DNA of 64,000 nucleotides from Icerya purchasi. Its lineage: Eukaryota > Arthropoda > Insecta > Hemiptera > Monophlebidae. How positions within the stretch are numbered: position 1 is the first letter of the stretch; the number at the start of each line of letters is the position of its first letter. The stretch spans positions 62,688,864 to 62,752,863 of the forward strand of contig CM077115.1 of the NCBI GenBank assembly GCA_039619475.1, given 5' to 3'. This document shows, piece by piece, positions 43,241 through 54,069 of the stretch. Below the pieces are notes generated by a model. It worked only from the letters and a program-made list of their open reading frames with translations. It searched no databases and was not told where the DNA came from. The translations under genes were made by a program, and so were the position numbers.

Positions 43241-43557
43241 TTCTAAATTTAACTTTCCTAATAGTTTACAATTTTATTACTATCATCCAAGTTTAACTCT
43301 TAACGTTGATACCACATTTCTAAATTTAACTTTCCTGATAGTTTACAATTTTATTACTATCATCCAAGTTTAACTCTTAACGTTGATACCACATTTCTAA
43401 ATTTAACTTTCCTGATAGTTTACAATTTTATTACTATCATCCAAGTTTAACTTTTAACATTGATACCACATTTTCAAATTTAACTTTCCTGATAGTTTAC
43501 AATTTTATTACTATCATCCAAGTTTAACTCTTAACATTGATTTCATATTTCTAAATT
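43241..43557. repeat. Tandem repeat, 77-bp unit, about four copies
   Basis: Units start at 43241, 43318, 43395 and 43472, each beginning ttctaaatttaactttcct and containing attactatcatccaagttta. The first three are nearly identical; the fourth differs at a few sites. It is a minisatellite in intron 2. No ORF or known family. Confidence 0.95.
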
Positions 43558-43879
43558 TTATTTATTTCCATCCAATACTACGTAAATATTTTAAATAAAT
43601 TTTAACCATACTTTACATCAGAACAAATAGGCTAAACAACTTGACATTTATTATTGCTGCATGCAACAGCTAAGTACAGCTATACTTTTTTTTTTTTTTT
43701 TAAATTACAATCATATTATTATTCCATACATACCGCGACAATAAAATACTTGAATTTTAAATCCCATCTAAAATCAAAATAACATAGTTGCCAACGTATA
43801 ATTTCAAGATTGAACCTACGTACTGCACCTGTGATTTCCTTTATACATATTATATTGCAACGTATGGGCAAAAATATAT

Positions 43880-44960
43880 ACATTTAACTAACTATTGCTA
43901 GTGTACAAGGTTCCTTATTTACATCATTATCGTAAAGAGTTAGTAATACTAAGCATTGGGCCGATGGTACGTAAGCTAACGTTTGTACGTTCGATACGTT
44001 TTTAAAGATTCCGTTGGTGCACGTCATATTTGTCGAGAGGTCCACCGAATTATTCAGCTCACAACCAAACGTTTCACTCATGAATTGACGGAATCGCAAT
44101 CCCTCGTCCAAACGGAAATTGATGTTGAAATCACCGCAAACTACGATCGGTAAATCGTAGAACAGCTTTTTTTTTTTTTTTTTTTCTTTTAATACTAAAT
44201 TTACAAATATAAATCTAGGCGCCGTGTGTAACTACCGTGACTATTACGGCACCTAGACTCACTTGAAATTACAGAAGGCGGTGCAGTCTGTTCGATGCTG
44301 CAAAATTCAACACTGCCCAAACACAATCCGGGTAGTTCGACAACAGACGGTGGAGTGAGGTATGACTAGAAGTACGGGAAGTATGCCGGCACCATTTCAG
44401 CAGATGCTCTACAGTTGGTGAGGCCATGAACCCGCACAGAGGGCAAGTGACCGGAGAGGGAGCTCCTTCAAAGACGTGATTGTGTGACAGTGCAGTGTGC
44501 CCCAGACGCAGTCTCGATAGGATCGAGAACTCCCTACGTGTGACGGGGAACGGCGGCCACCATGGGTCGGTGTCCGACTTTATCGACCTGAGCCAGTTTG
44601 TTTGTTCTGACCATAGTTTGCTCCACTCCTCAGCAAAGTGCATCAGAAAGACTGATGCGCCAAAACGAGGCAGTAAAGCGTTAAACGGCATCGGGCTAGA
44701 TAGAGTTGCCTTAGCAGCCAAGTCAACCCGCTCATTCTTTATTTCATCGATAAAGAGAAACTTACAGCTTGATCGAGTACGGCAGTATTTGCTTAAAGAA
44801 CTTGATCTTATCGTTCAACGTTGTCCCGTTTGAGAGGTACATCGAAAAAAGTAACACACGCTGTATCTGTCGATGGTCGATTCGGCGATATATCACCGAC
44901 GTCCTTTTCGCCAGAAACATTAGAATGGAGGAACGCAGTGTACACGCCGCAACGGTCTAG
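43880..44960 (-). pseudogene. Endonuclease fragment interrupted by a nested retrotransposon
   Basis: Upstream of the insertion, minus peptides read TACVTFFDVPLKRDN and, one frame over, KIKFFKQILPYSIKL (44850-44765). Downstream they continue FYDLPIVVCGDFNIN (44165-44120), then RFRQFMSETFGCELNNSVDL and TLAYV. Ignoring 44169-44763, the frame runs on directly. GDFN is the endonuclease metal-binding motif. The plus-strand copy at 30.69-30.97 kb is a distant relative and keeps the final SYHKP block. The parent may be a Helitron-type or other large element; that is inference. Confidence 0.7.
44169..44763 (-). mobile_element. Nested 5'-truncated non-LTR element with 7-bp target-site duplication
   Basis: It is flanked by ACAGCTT at 44162-44168 and 44764-44770, an exact direct repeat, with the poly(A) (T-run to 44184) next to the left copy. 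The ORF2 tail (44721-44269, extending upstream) reads IDEIKNERVDLAAKATLSSP, RLRLGHTALSHNHVFEG, CPLCGFMASPTVEHLLKWC and ends SNRLHRLL. There is no stop within the remaining roughly 160 codons, so the insertion is fairly young. It belongs to the RNase H-bearing jockey-superfamily elements by its C-terminal knuckle. Confidence 0.9.
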
Positions 44961-45234
44961 ACTAAAGTTACATTTAATTTATAATTACTACGGTAATTGT
45001 TTTGGGCACTTGGTAAATGTAAACAAGGAAATGACGTGTGAAATACACGAACCTACGATCTCCACAAGTCTTTACAAGTCGTTAACGCACTTCTCCCTTT
45101 CGTGACGTTTTTCGAGTTTATGTGCGAAAGTAAAGGCATGGAAATATTAGTAATCAGTCGTATCAAAGTAAAGACATGAAATTTTCGTAACGCTTTTCCA
45201 TGACGCTTCATTTCGTGACGCTTCCATTAAGCAA

Positions 45235-45700
45235 ACAGGAATAGAAAGAACAATGGACCACGTGTCAGACTTTTCTGTCTCAAGTAAAGTCGACAATCGA
45301 GCAGCCGTGGTGGCCCTCAGTGAATTGTCCCCGCAGAGACTTCAGAGTAATCAATTGCTTGCGGACATGTCATACCGTAATCTCGCACAACCATCTTCTA
45401 AATGAGTCACCTTCTCGAACATCGTGCTCTTTCCGTCTGGCTCTTTCACCCCAACCGTTTAGCACATATTCGGGGAATATTTAGCATTCACATAAACACG
45501 GTCAAGTTCTTGCCGTATAAAACATTTCCATATGTGCTATCAAACACCCAACCGGCAATAAATTCAGTCACTAATTTTCTAAAAATAAGCAGAGAATAGG
45601 AAAAGTAATATAGCCGCAAAGCGTGCTACAGTATGAGCCACAGCAATTAAATGCGGCTGGCTGTAGCGCAGTGCATGAAAAAAACAGCAAGTATTAAAAA
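45235..45700 (+). mobile_element. 5'-truncated retrotransposon tail, relative of the 26.9-27.5 kb copy
   Basis: Plus peptides include VDNRAAVVALSELSP (end of an RNase H-like domain), then MSHLLEHRALSV, a decayed knuckle region, and AINSVTNFLKISRE. The 3' UTR block gccacagcaattaaatgcgg closely matches agccacagcagttaaacgcg near 27395 and is followed by an A-rich end. Degenerate. Confidence 0.6.
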
Positions 45701-45789
45701 CATTATTAGAAACGGCAGATAAAGGAAAATGACGCACATTTTATTTTTATTTATTTAATTTTTTTATGATATAATATAAAATAATAATA

Positions 45790-46870
45790 TTATTTTATAT
45801 ACTTGTATTTTCCTTTGAGCGCGCTAGCAGCTTTGACCCAACAAATACGGAAATTATAGAAAGGTTTAAATAGAGAGGCGGTTAGAAATAGAGCTTCGGG
45901 AAAGATTAAAGTACAGGAATTATAGCTGGAGATGGGAAGGAAAGGACAAAGGAAGAATTACAAGGAGCAGGAAGACCCAGTGCTAAGATTTTGGAGTGCA
46001 AAGCAGACCGTTGTTCAGATTCAAGGGCGGGACATTTAAAGAAGATGTGGTTTGCATCACATATGGGAGTAGAGATGGAACTATGAAGGGAATAATCGTG
46101 AGAGGAGAACATGGAAAAACGAAAACGTGAAGACGGTAAAAGAGAATGATTAAAAAGCAGTCTGATTAAGGAAACGATCGCGGAGCGTCGATAAAAAGAG
46201 GATTGAAACCACGGCTGAGAACAACCGGCTGAATTTGAAAATAATGAGAGGCGAGATTAGAAAATAAGAAAGGACAAATATCCGACCATAGTCGAAAATG
46301 ATTGGCTGAGGAAAGATTCGAGGTAGGAAAATTACAGAGTGCAAGACCATCGCGGGCGGTCGAACGGGCTAAAAAATCTGCTAACTAGTTGCCCTCGATG
46401 CCAGAATGACTAGGAGCCCACAAAAGGTCAATAGTATTAGAGCGGGATGAGAGTAGATTGGACATGAGAGAACGAATTGCGAGAATAATAGAGTTGGAAG
46501 AATGGGAAAGGAGGAGAAGAAATAGCTTAAAGAATACTTTTGGAATCGGAGACAATGAGCCATTTACTGATCCCTCTTATGGATAGAATGAAAGATATTG
46601 CGCGTAAAATGGAGATAGACTTCGCTGTGAAGATAGAACAGAAGGAAGGGAGCTTGAAGGATTTAGAGTGATGAAGTGAGAGGGAGGTAAACGCGGCGCC
46701 GTCCACCTCATTTTTATTTTTAGAACCGTCAGTAAAGAATGTTAAATAAAAAGAAAAAGATGTATCCAGAAAGCGGAGGAATTAGGTTTGAATTGTAGAA
46801 TGATTAATAGTCTGTCAAATGCTGGTAATTTAATGCTAGAAATATTTGAAACAGAAGATAATACATATAC
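45790..46870 (-). pseudogene. 'DANHIFFEC' family copy: RNase H and C-terminal tail, degenerate
   Basis: The minus strand begins with FFTDGSKNKNEVDGAAFTSL near 46740-46680, the first Asp of RNase H. CSIFTAKSISILRAIF follows, where the Glu position is changed to Lys. LWSDICPFLFSNLASHYFQI lies near 46300. The tail has CDANHIFFKCPALESEQR and GLPAPCNSSFVLSFPSP (46070-45910). The 3' UTR matches the solo tail at 20.2 kb. Frameshifts occur near 46.35 and 46.15 kb. Confidence 0.75.
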
Positions 46871-46874
46871 TTTA

Positions 46875-47310
46875 AGTTTCTTTTTTAGTTTTAGGACACA
46901 TACAGTTCTTGTGGAAAAATTAATCAGCTATCTAAACTGATGCGGTATACATAGAGAATATGACACATGTATTATTATATTGTAAATAATGCTAGAAAGC
47001 ATCATATAGTATTAAGTTAACGAAGTGGATCTTGGGAAATAAGACATTTTTTTTTTTTTTTTGTAATGAAGCTTAGCAAATCGTTTAGCTAAATAATTTA
47101 GTAGGGAAAAAATTATAGATTGACCACTGAAATATACAGTGACCATAACTGATCTAGAAATTAGAAAATAAATAAAGAAAGTACTACCGGGTGCTTCAGA
47201 ATATGCGAATAGTAATAATAATAATGATAAAAATTAATAATAAAGTAATTTAATGTTCATTTAAATATCTTTGATTAATCGATATTGTTAATCGATATGA
47301 TTGAATAACA
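46875..47310. other. Intron 2 start, nothing recognised
   Basis: AT-rich sequence with a T-run at 47047-47062. No motif. Confidence 0.45.
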
Positions 47311-47315
47311 TTTAC

Positions 47316-47452
47316 CTATTATGTTTGGAAAAGTACTTAATCTGATTACGCCACGAAAACCAAAATCCCGGAAATCCATGTAAAAATACATATAAATGAT
47401 TCCTGTGGAATGGATCTGTCGGTTTCTTGTCTACATAATGTAATTTGATATT
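47316..47452 (-). CDS. EPHX4-like coding exon 2: oxyanion-hole HGFP
   Basis: This exon of 137 bases starts after TTCTTAACAG and ends AATAG before GTAAAT. It is in phase 0 at its start and leaves two bases (AG) that join G of exon 3 to make Arg. It encodes residues 134-178: NIKLHYVDKKPTDPFHRNHL, then YVFLHGFPGFWFSWRNQIKY and FSKHN. HGFP with FWFSWR is the oxyanion-hole loop of the epoxide hydrolase branch (EPHX4: HGFPEFWYSWR); the acidic residue after HGFP is Gly here. It was too short to stand out as an open frame and was found by the motif and splice sites. Confidence 0.9.
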
Positions 47453-47459
47453 CTGTTAA

Positions 47460-49980
47460 GAAAAGAAAAACATTAGATTAATTTGTGATAATAATGTAAC
47501 AATTCAAAATGTATTAGGATTGTCACGTTAAACACATAATTCTCTGTTTCTTCAACATATTAAAAGGCTCCCGGATTTAATTTGTGAAGAATAGATTGAA
47601 ATTTATAGATTTGCACGATTCACGATTTGCTTATGTCGATCTATTCCTGGATGTAGGTAACCCCCTTTTTACTTCACACGTATCGGTATGAACTTTACTT
47701 ACTACTCCACCCCCAGCTAACTATTGTATGTCGTCAAGCTATCCAATGAATGACCGTCCGCCATACCTTTGTTTCTTGGCGTCCGCTGTATTATTCCTTT
47801 ATTTTGTCTGTAATTCAATCTGCGGGTTACATGCCGCGTTCAGTTCCACTTTAGTTACGTGCTCTACTACATTTATCACTTTAGTATACTGTGTTACCTA
47901 TGCGTTTTGCTGTTGAATGGCGTCCAACATTACCCGTTCAAGGGCTTTCTGCACTACTTTCCTAAAATCATACTTACAAGGAAAGTACGCGAGTTGTCAA
48001 TCGCAGATTTTGACGAAATTTTGATATATCGTAAAAAAAATTTTAAACAATCTAAAAATATTAGACACCTATTTTTGTTTTTATCGACCCGTATGCAGTT
48101 TAACGGAATAAAAACCACCCCTAATTATTCAGATTTTATATTTACATTAACAGTTTGCAATATGCAAAAATTAATTAAACTTTTTTAAGAAAAGTACACG
48201 TATATGTAGAAAGGAAAAATGTTTATTACGAAAGTAAATCATCGTATTTGTTCATGAAATATATAATTTTAAAACTTAATTTGATTAACAGCGAAATATG
48301 TGATTATCGATATATATCTAGGTGTAAATACAAATAGAACCGTTCTTTGTTACGTTTGTACACGATTAATATCTTCCGATATTGTGGATAATAAATAAAT
48401 TAGAAGTATTATTTGAAAATCAACAATTTCAATTCGAAGGAAAATTTGCGAAATTTATATTAACCGAATGAAACGAATTACTACTGATGAAGCAAACCTC
48501 ACCAGCTATAACATTTAAATAATTACAGCCGATTTCTGTTATACTTTGATATACTCTAATCATATTCTACAAAGAAAGTTAGCCCTAATGTTTTATTCAA
48601 TAATGAAATTCGGGATAATGTCGTGTTAATTACAAAATGACGAAAAATTCGCGCAATGTTAAACGAAGTAATTATTTTTCACTTTATCGGTGCTTGTTTT
48701 GTATACAGTCTCTGATAAGTGCCGCACAATGAGCTTTACGTATTCTGTTTCTTCTATGGTAAGTTGTCATCCTTTTTTTAATAAAAATTTTGTTTTTTTC
48801 AACTGTATATTTAAAAGTAGTTATTCAAGAACAAATTTAATCAGTAAAGTAAAAAAATAAAATAAAAAAGAAACTATAACAAAAAGCTTTATATAAACGT
48901 GTGTGAAAACTCCTTGCAAAGTTTGCTAAAAATATGAACAATAACAGGGTGAAAGACACACTTCCTGATACTGTAAGTAGTTGAAGTTGCATACGTACAG
49001 TGGCAAATAAATATGAAAAATAATTAAAGTGAAGTTTAGATAAAAAAGAACACTGTTGCCTCGTAAAGAAAACGAAATTATTAATGAAATAATCCCCTAT
49101 GAAATACGTCAAATATCATTAATAAAAATACATCATAAATTGTGAAGAATATGCAGTGATGGTCAATTATTTTACGCATTATAGTTAATGATAAAGTTTC
49201 GGGGGAATCGTAAGACTCAGACAGCGCGCAATTGAATAAGTTTTTCATATTCTGGATTCGCGGTGGACTTCGCGGTATTAGGTAAAAATAAATAATTAAA
49301 TATTAGATGATGGAAAGTTCTCTTTCATGGCTGCTTCAGAAAACAATAGAAAACTCGCTGATCATATTTTATAACTTGAAATTAAAGTTTTGCTTTCCGT
49401 GAACACTGCGAGAGATGGACGTCGTTTAGAAGTATTTATAATAATTTTATGCGAAAAATATTAGTCGCATTGATATATTTAAATCTACCACCACCGCCAC
49501 CTTTTTTACTAAATAAACCAAGATTTAAAATGCATACAATCACACTCAGCTGGGAAGCGACAAAAGTAAAGCTTTACAATTTCATAATTTAGAATCTTAA
49601 CTGGCGTATGTATTTTAAAATTTGATTCGTATTTTATACGAAATAGATGTAGAGTTTAATTATAGGTTTCGAACTTGAAATTTACTTATTACACTTTCAA
49701 ATCATCAGTTTCGCCTTCGGAAACAATCATTTGTCATAACATGATTCGCACTTTGAGGTCTAAGGTGAAATATAAATTTTATTTAATGTGACAAAGAAAA
49801 AAAAAGAATCACTACGGAAATTTTAAAAAATTTTGAAATGTTTTGCACACTCTATTTTTGTTTTTTTTTCATTTTTCCGGGCATACTTGAAAGCTAGTTG
49901 AAACTTTATAAGAGGTTATCTCTATATTCAGTTAAGGTTTTATTTTTTGAACTCGTCAACTAGGGACCTCACCCAGAAAT
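47460..49980. other. Intron 1, nothing recognised
   Basis: AT-rich sequence. Frames of 62-109 codons at 47.73-48.19 kb (plus) and 48.84-49.11 kb (minus) show no family motif and no supporting splice context. Confidence 0.45.
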
Positions 49981-49984
49981 AATA

Positions 49985-50945
49985 GGAAGAAGAGTTAACT
50001 AATTACAACTTAATTCGATCGGAAATGGCAGAAATAAAGGAACCAATTGGCAGGAACAACAGACACTGAGACGGAATGGACAGGATATAGGAAGCACAGT
50101 AGGAAGCAGGAAGTCTTGACTTTAAAAGAAGTAAATAAAGAGAAGAACGTTCCGCAGAAAGAGCAGAACACTCAAAGAAAATGTGATTAGCATCACAGAT
50201 AAGTTCCTCATTCGTATATAGATAACAATAAGGAGAGGAAACCAAAGAGAAACGAAAACGGGAAGCGGGTAGTAGGGTGTGATTGAAGCGTAGACGAATA
50301 ATAGGGACAGTAGCAGAACGTAGAAAAGAAGGGAATTCTGAGAACCAAGAATTAGTAGGAAGATTAGGTTGAATTGAGAGGTAGGAGGAACTATTATTGT
50401 TAAAAGAGGAAGCATACACATATCCGACCAAAATTGTTAAATTTCTTACTTAAGGACAAAAGATTAGTACTAGGGATCTTTTTAAAGTAAAAGCGGGAGC
50501 GGGCAGCAGCCTAAGCCAAAGCGACACCAGGAAACCACAACCACAGCAGATCAACGCGGATAGAGTGATGAAAGGAAAGATTGTGTATGAGAGATCGTAT
50601 ATGAAGAATGATGAAGTCTGTTGAGGGAGGGGGAGAGGTAAACTGATAGCCGGAAGGGCACCCATAGAGTCGGATATTATCAGATAGTGGGAAAAGTTAC
50701 GATTAGAGGAAGTATAAATAATTTCACGTAGGATAGTCATTAATTCATTTGTGAAAATAGAATAGAAAGACGAAAGACGAGAGGATTCGGAGAAATTAAA
50801 AACGGGGATAATAAAGGAAGCCCCGACCCCACTAGGCCCCATCAGTGAAGATGAGTACGTGAGAGGGAAAGAGGGAATTGATAGTGCTGTGAAATTCCTG
50901 TTTAATAATCGCCTGAGGCATAGACCTGGAAGAATTAGAAAAATA
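49985..50945 (-). pseudogene. 'DANHIFFEC' family copy: RNase H and C-terminal tail
   Basis: The RNase H part (50842-50450) has SGVGASFIIPVFNFSESSRL, IFTNELMTILREI (Glu) and YLIISDSMGALPAI (Asp). The first Asp motif is decayed. The tail (50431-50003) is open for 142 codons: RLRFNHTLLPASRFRFSLVS, ICDANHIFFECSALSAERSS and LPASYCASYILSIPS. This is the best-preserved copy of the family tail in the window. A frame change separates the two blocks near 50.44 kb. The 5' part (endonuclease, RT) is absent. Confidence 0.8.
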
Positions 50946-50949
50946 TATA

Positions 50950-53020
50950 CTTTTTTAAACTTTTTCCACCATGATCATTACATTTTGTTCATTCTTGTTT
51001 AGCAAGCACTTTATTTGTGTTGGTATCGTATGATTTGACGACTTTTTATCGACTCGTATTACATAATAAATGAAAATCAGGTTTATAAAACCGATTAAAA
51101 CTGCTATAAATATGTACGCAGGTGATAAAAAAGTAATTAAACAGAAGCTTTTTAAAATCTATAACATCGGCGCTGCTAGTTAAATGGATATTCGTCATAA
51201 AATTCAAAGAAGTTTTGGTTGCGATATTGTGATAACTTATTTTAAAGTAAATAAGAAAGCACGCGCAGATATATATATATATATATACTTATGTGCAGAT
51301 GGATGGTTTTTATAAGCCGATTAAAATTGATATATCTATTTCTGTCCAAAGTTTGCTATATATAATACTCCTTATTCCTAGTAGAAATCAAGCTATTATT
51401 TTGAGTGCAATAAATGAAATAAAACTTAAAGAATACGTTTATGCGATAGGAAAGTATGTAGGGGCAAACAACATAATACTGCTTATTGATGATAAGTAGA
51501 AAAACATTACAAATAAAAGAAGGGCTTCGTAACAAAAGCAATTATACAATTTTGAAAATAAAGGAATTTACATCTATATGTAACGTTAAGACAGAGCAAT
51601 TCCTGGAAGGGGGTTTTTGGAAAATTGTTTATTATATAAATGAGGTAGTTTGCGCACATGACTAAAAGGCGATATTTTTTAATATCGGGGCCAGTTGATG
51701 TAACTGAAAGAGCCTGACTTTTCGACTTGGAATAATCGCCTTTCTTAATGGGATTTGAAGAATTCATAAAATTGATCGAGACAATAGCGGCACGCCCAAA
51801 GTACATTACCTTCGCAGTTGATTATACTAGGAGCTATGACGAATATTAGTATATACGCTCACAACAGTTAAATATTTCTCACCGGTAGAAGCATTAAGAG
51901 TCGATGTTCCCGAATCATCAGAAAATTATCAATACAGTTTACCACAATGTCAGACGATGAGCAACCTCATGACGACAACAGTATTGCCAACACCAATTAA
52001 TAAATTATCCATTTACTAGCGGCTTTTACAACACTTATACAGTGTTATAGTTATTAAAATACATTTAAATCCGCATTGAACCATGTGCCGTAATAATCTC
52101 GACAATTTTATACGCAACATACGAACCATAAGAAAAAAAATCAAAATAAAAAATAGAAATAGAAAAACGTTATAATACGCTGTTTCATGAATTCGAACAC
52201 TTAAAGGGAATATTAAAATAAAGTAAAGCCATTAGAATCAACTAATAACGAGCGCGAGTAGCAACCATTACTTTCGTTAGGGTTCATCTAAAACTTACTA
52301 GAACTAATAATGGATGAAAACAAAATAAAGTTTGAATGTCATAAGAACTTAAAGTTTAGGATTTTCGGAATTTAATGTACGAAATGAAAAAAAAAAAAAA
52401 CGAGTTTTTATCCGATCAAGCGTGACTTTTTTTTTCTTGGTCAACTTTCGTTTTGTGGTCAGCTTAATCCTTTAAAGTTTATTAACGGTCATTAACTGTG
52501 TATTCGATTGCCCTTCAAGTGTCTCCTAGTGGTCCGCTAAAGCAAGAATGGGGGTTCAAAATAATTTAAATTAAATTTACTGGCAGAGTAACTTCTTTGT
52601 AATCAGCTTTTTCGAGATTTAATCTGCTCCCTGTGTAATATATGATCTATTGAATCTTACAAAGAACATTTGGGACACGTATTGGCTATTGTTATATTAA
52701 TTTTAACCAGATGTTCTCGTACAATGCCCGCAGTCTTATTGTCTTACATAAGCAACTCTGTGGAAGTGTCATGGCTGTTTTAAGAATTTACGCCACTGTC
52801 TTAACATATAGCCTGCCTTTAAAATTTATGCGCTAGAATTTTTCTATGATATATCGTTTCTAACAATGGTAGTAAAATATCTCTGGTTTAGTTTTAAATT
52901 AAGTATTCTCCCTATGATTGCGCTTCGAGTTTTTCTATTGAGTATCTTGTTTCCTACAATACTACAGTGAAAAAAAATTACTTCAATAAAACTCGACTTC
53001 CTCCTACTTGATAAATATAT
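50950..53020. other. Intron 1, little recognised
   Basis: AT-rich, with a TA tract at about 51268-51288. A plus frame at 51293-51499 reads MQMDGFYKPIKIDISISVQS and later EYVYAIGKYVGANNIILLID. It is protein-like and may be part of a mobile-element ORF; I could not place it with certainty. Confidence 0.35.
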
Positions 53021-53025
53021 ACATA

Positions 53026-54065
53026 CAGTTGACTCGCGATTATCCGGATTAATAGCAAAAAATCCGGATACGCCAGAGTTTAAGGTTAAATATTGCAAAT
53101 TAAATGAAAATTAACTTGGCCTATAAAAAAGTAAAAAGAAAATTAACTTACGATGGTACATTAACTAGTTTTTAAAGAAGTGTCTGTGATTAAGGTGTCT
53201 TTCGCTGCATTCTCTTCCTTGCCGATATACCTTGCCACTTGCGTAAACAAATGATATCAGCCCTGGTGACGCTTCTTCGTTGTTCATATTTTCTTTAAAT
53301 GAATCCTCGTTAAGTACCATGATATCATTATCTGCCGTTTCTTCGATTTCGTCACTGCCCCGTTATCCGTATTACTACCCGTTTCACATCCTGGAATATT
53401 TTTTATTAGAGAAACAAGCTCCTCCTCGTTATCTTTTGAACTGTCCAAATCACATTCGTCAATTTCATTCCATTCATCATTGACTTTATGATCTAATAAT
53501 ATTTTCTGCGACCGCCCTAATGCTACAGAACTAATCTCTTCGCATCCCTCAGATAACCCCAAGTGATGATAACATTAAACATATCAACTGATTTTAAATC
53601 AACCAGGCAATCCTCATCATTTTCAACGTTTGAAATTAGTCTAGTGAGAAGGCGACGTCGATATATTTTTTTAAGGTCTCTAGGATTCCTTGATCCATAG
53701 GTTGGTAACGTTTTCCGGAAGAAACATTGCCTTTATATCACTATCTTGTAATTCCTCAGTTGCCGTATGGGAAGGCGCATTGTACAGTATAAGGACGGCT
53801 TTTCTCGGTAACTGTTTGTCGGATAAATATTTCGCAACTGCGGACACAAATTCTTTGTGAAACCAAGTTTTAAAAATTTCACAGCATCTTCATCTGCAGC
53901 GAATGGAAACAAATATTCAGATACGTACTGCATATAGTTGTTGATTTTATAAAAGCGCTTTGGTTTTTTCTTCTATTTTTATTTAGTAATCCTTTTTTTT
54001 TGAAAAATCGATCCGGATAATAAGAAGTCCGGATAAACGGGATCTGGATAATCGCGAGCCGACTG
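53026..54065 (-). mobile_element. Tigger/pogo-like DNA transposon, 1.04 kb, with TIRs and TA duplication
   Basis: The left end CAGTTGACTCGCGATTATCC and right end (reverse complement) CAGTCGGCTCGCGATTATCC form terminal inverted repeats of about 25 bp. They are bounded by TA at 53024-53025 and 54066-54067. ATCCGGAT repeats occur inside both ends, as in pogo/Tigger elements. Transposase remnants are on the minus strand. At 1.04 kb it is shorter than a full Tigger (about 2-2.5 kb), so it carries internal deletions and is not autonomous. Confidence 0.9.
53284..53933 (-). pseudogene. Tigger/pogo-like transposase fragment (DDE domain C-terminal half)
   Basis: Minus peptides read AVLILYNAPSHTATEEL, then IKAMFLPENVTNL (53845-53725), matching the Tigger block LLLDNAPSHP...FLPPNTTSL. 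The catalytic Asp is Tyr (TAC). A frameshift away is PMDQGILETLKKYIDV, which has the PMDQG motif. Further on, SQKILLDHKVNDEWNEID and SLIKNIPGCE (53562-53284) fit the C-terminal region. The N-terminal DNA-binding half is missing. The lost Asp and frameshifts make it inactive. Confidence 0.8.
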
Positions 54066-54069
54066 TATA

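Noticed and set aside
43241..43557. Possible CRISPR array
   Set aside because: The 77-bp units are contiguous with no unique spacers, and the genome is eukaryotic; it is a minisatellite.
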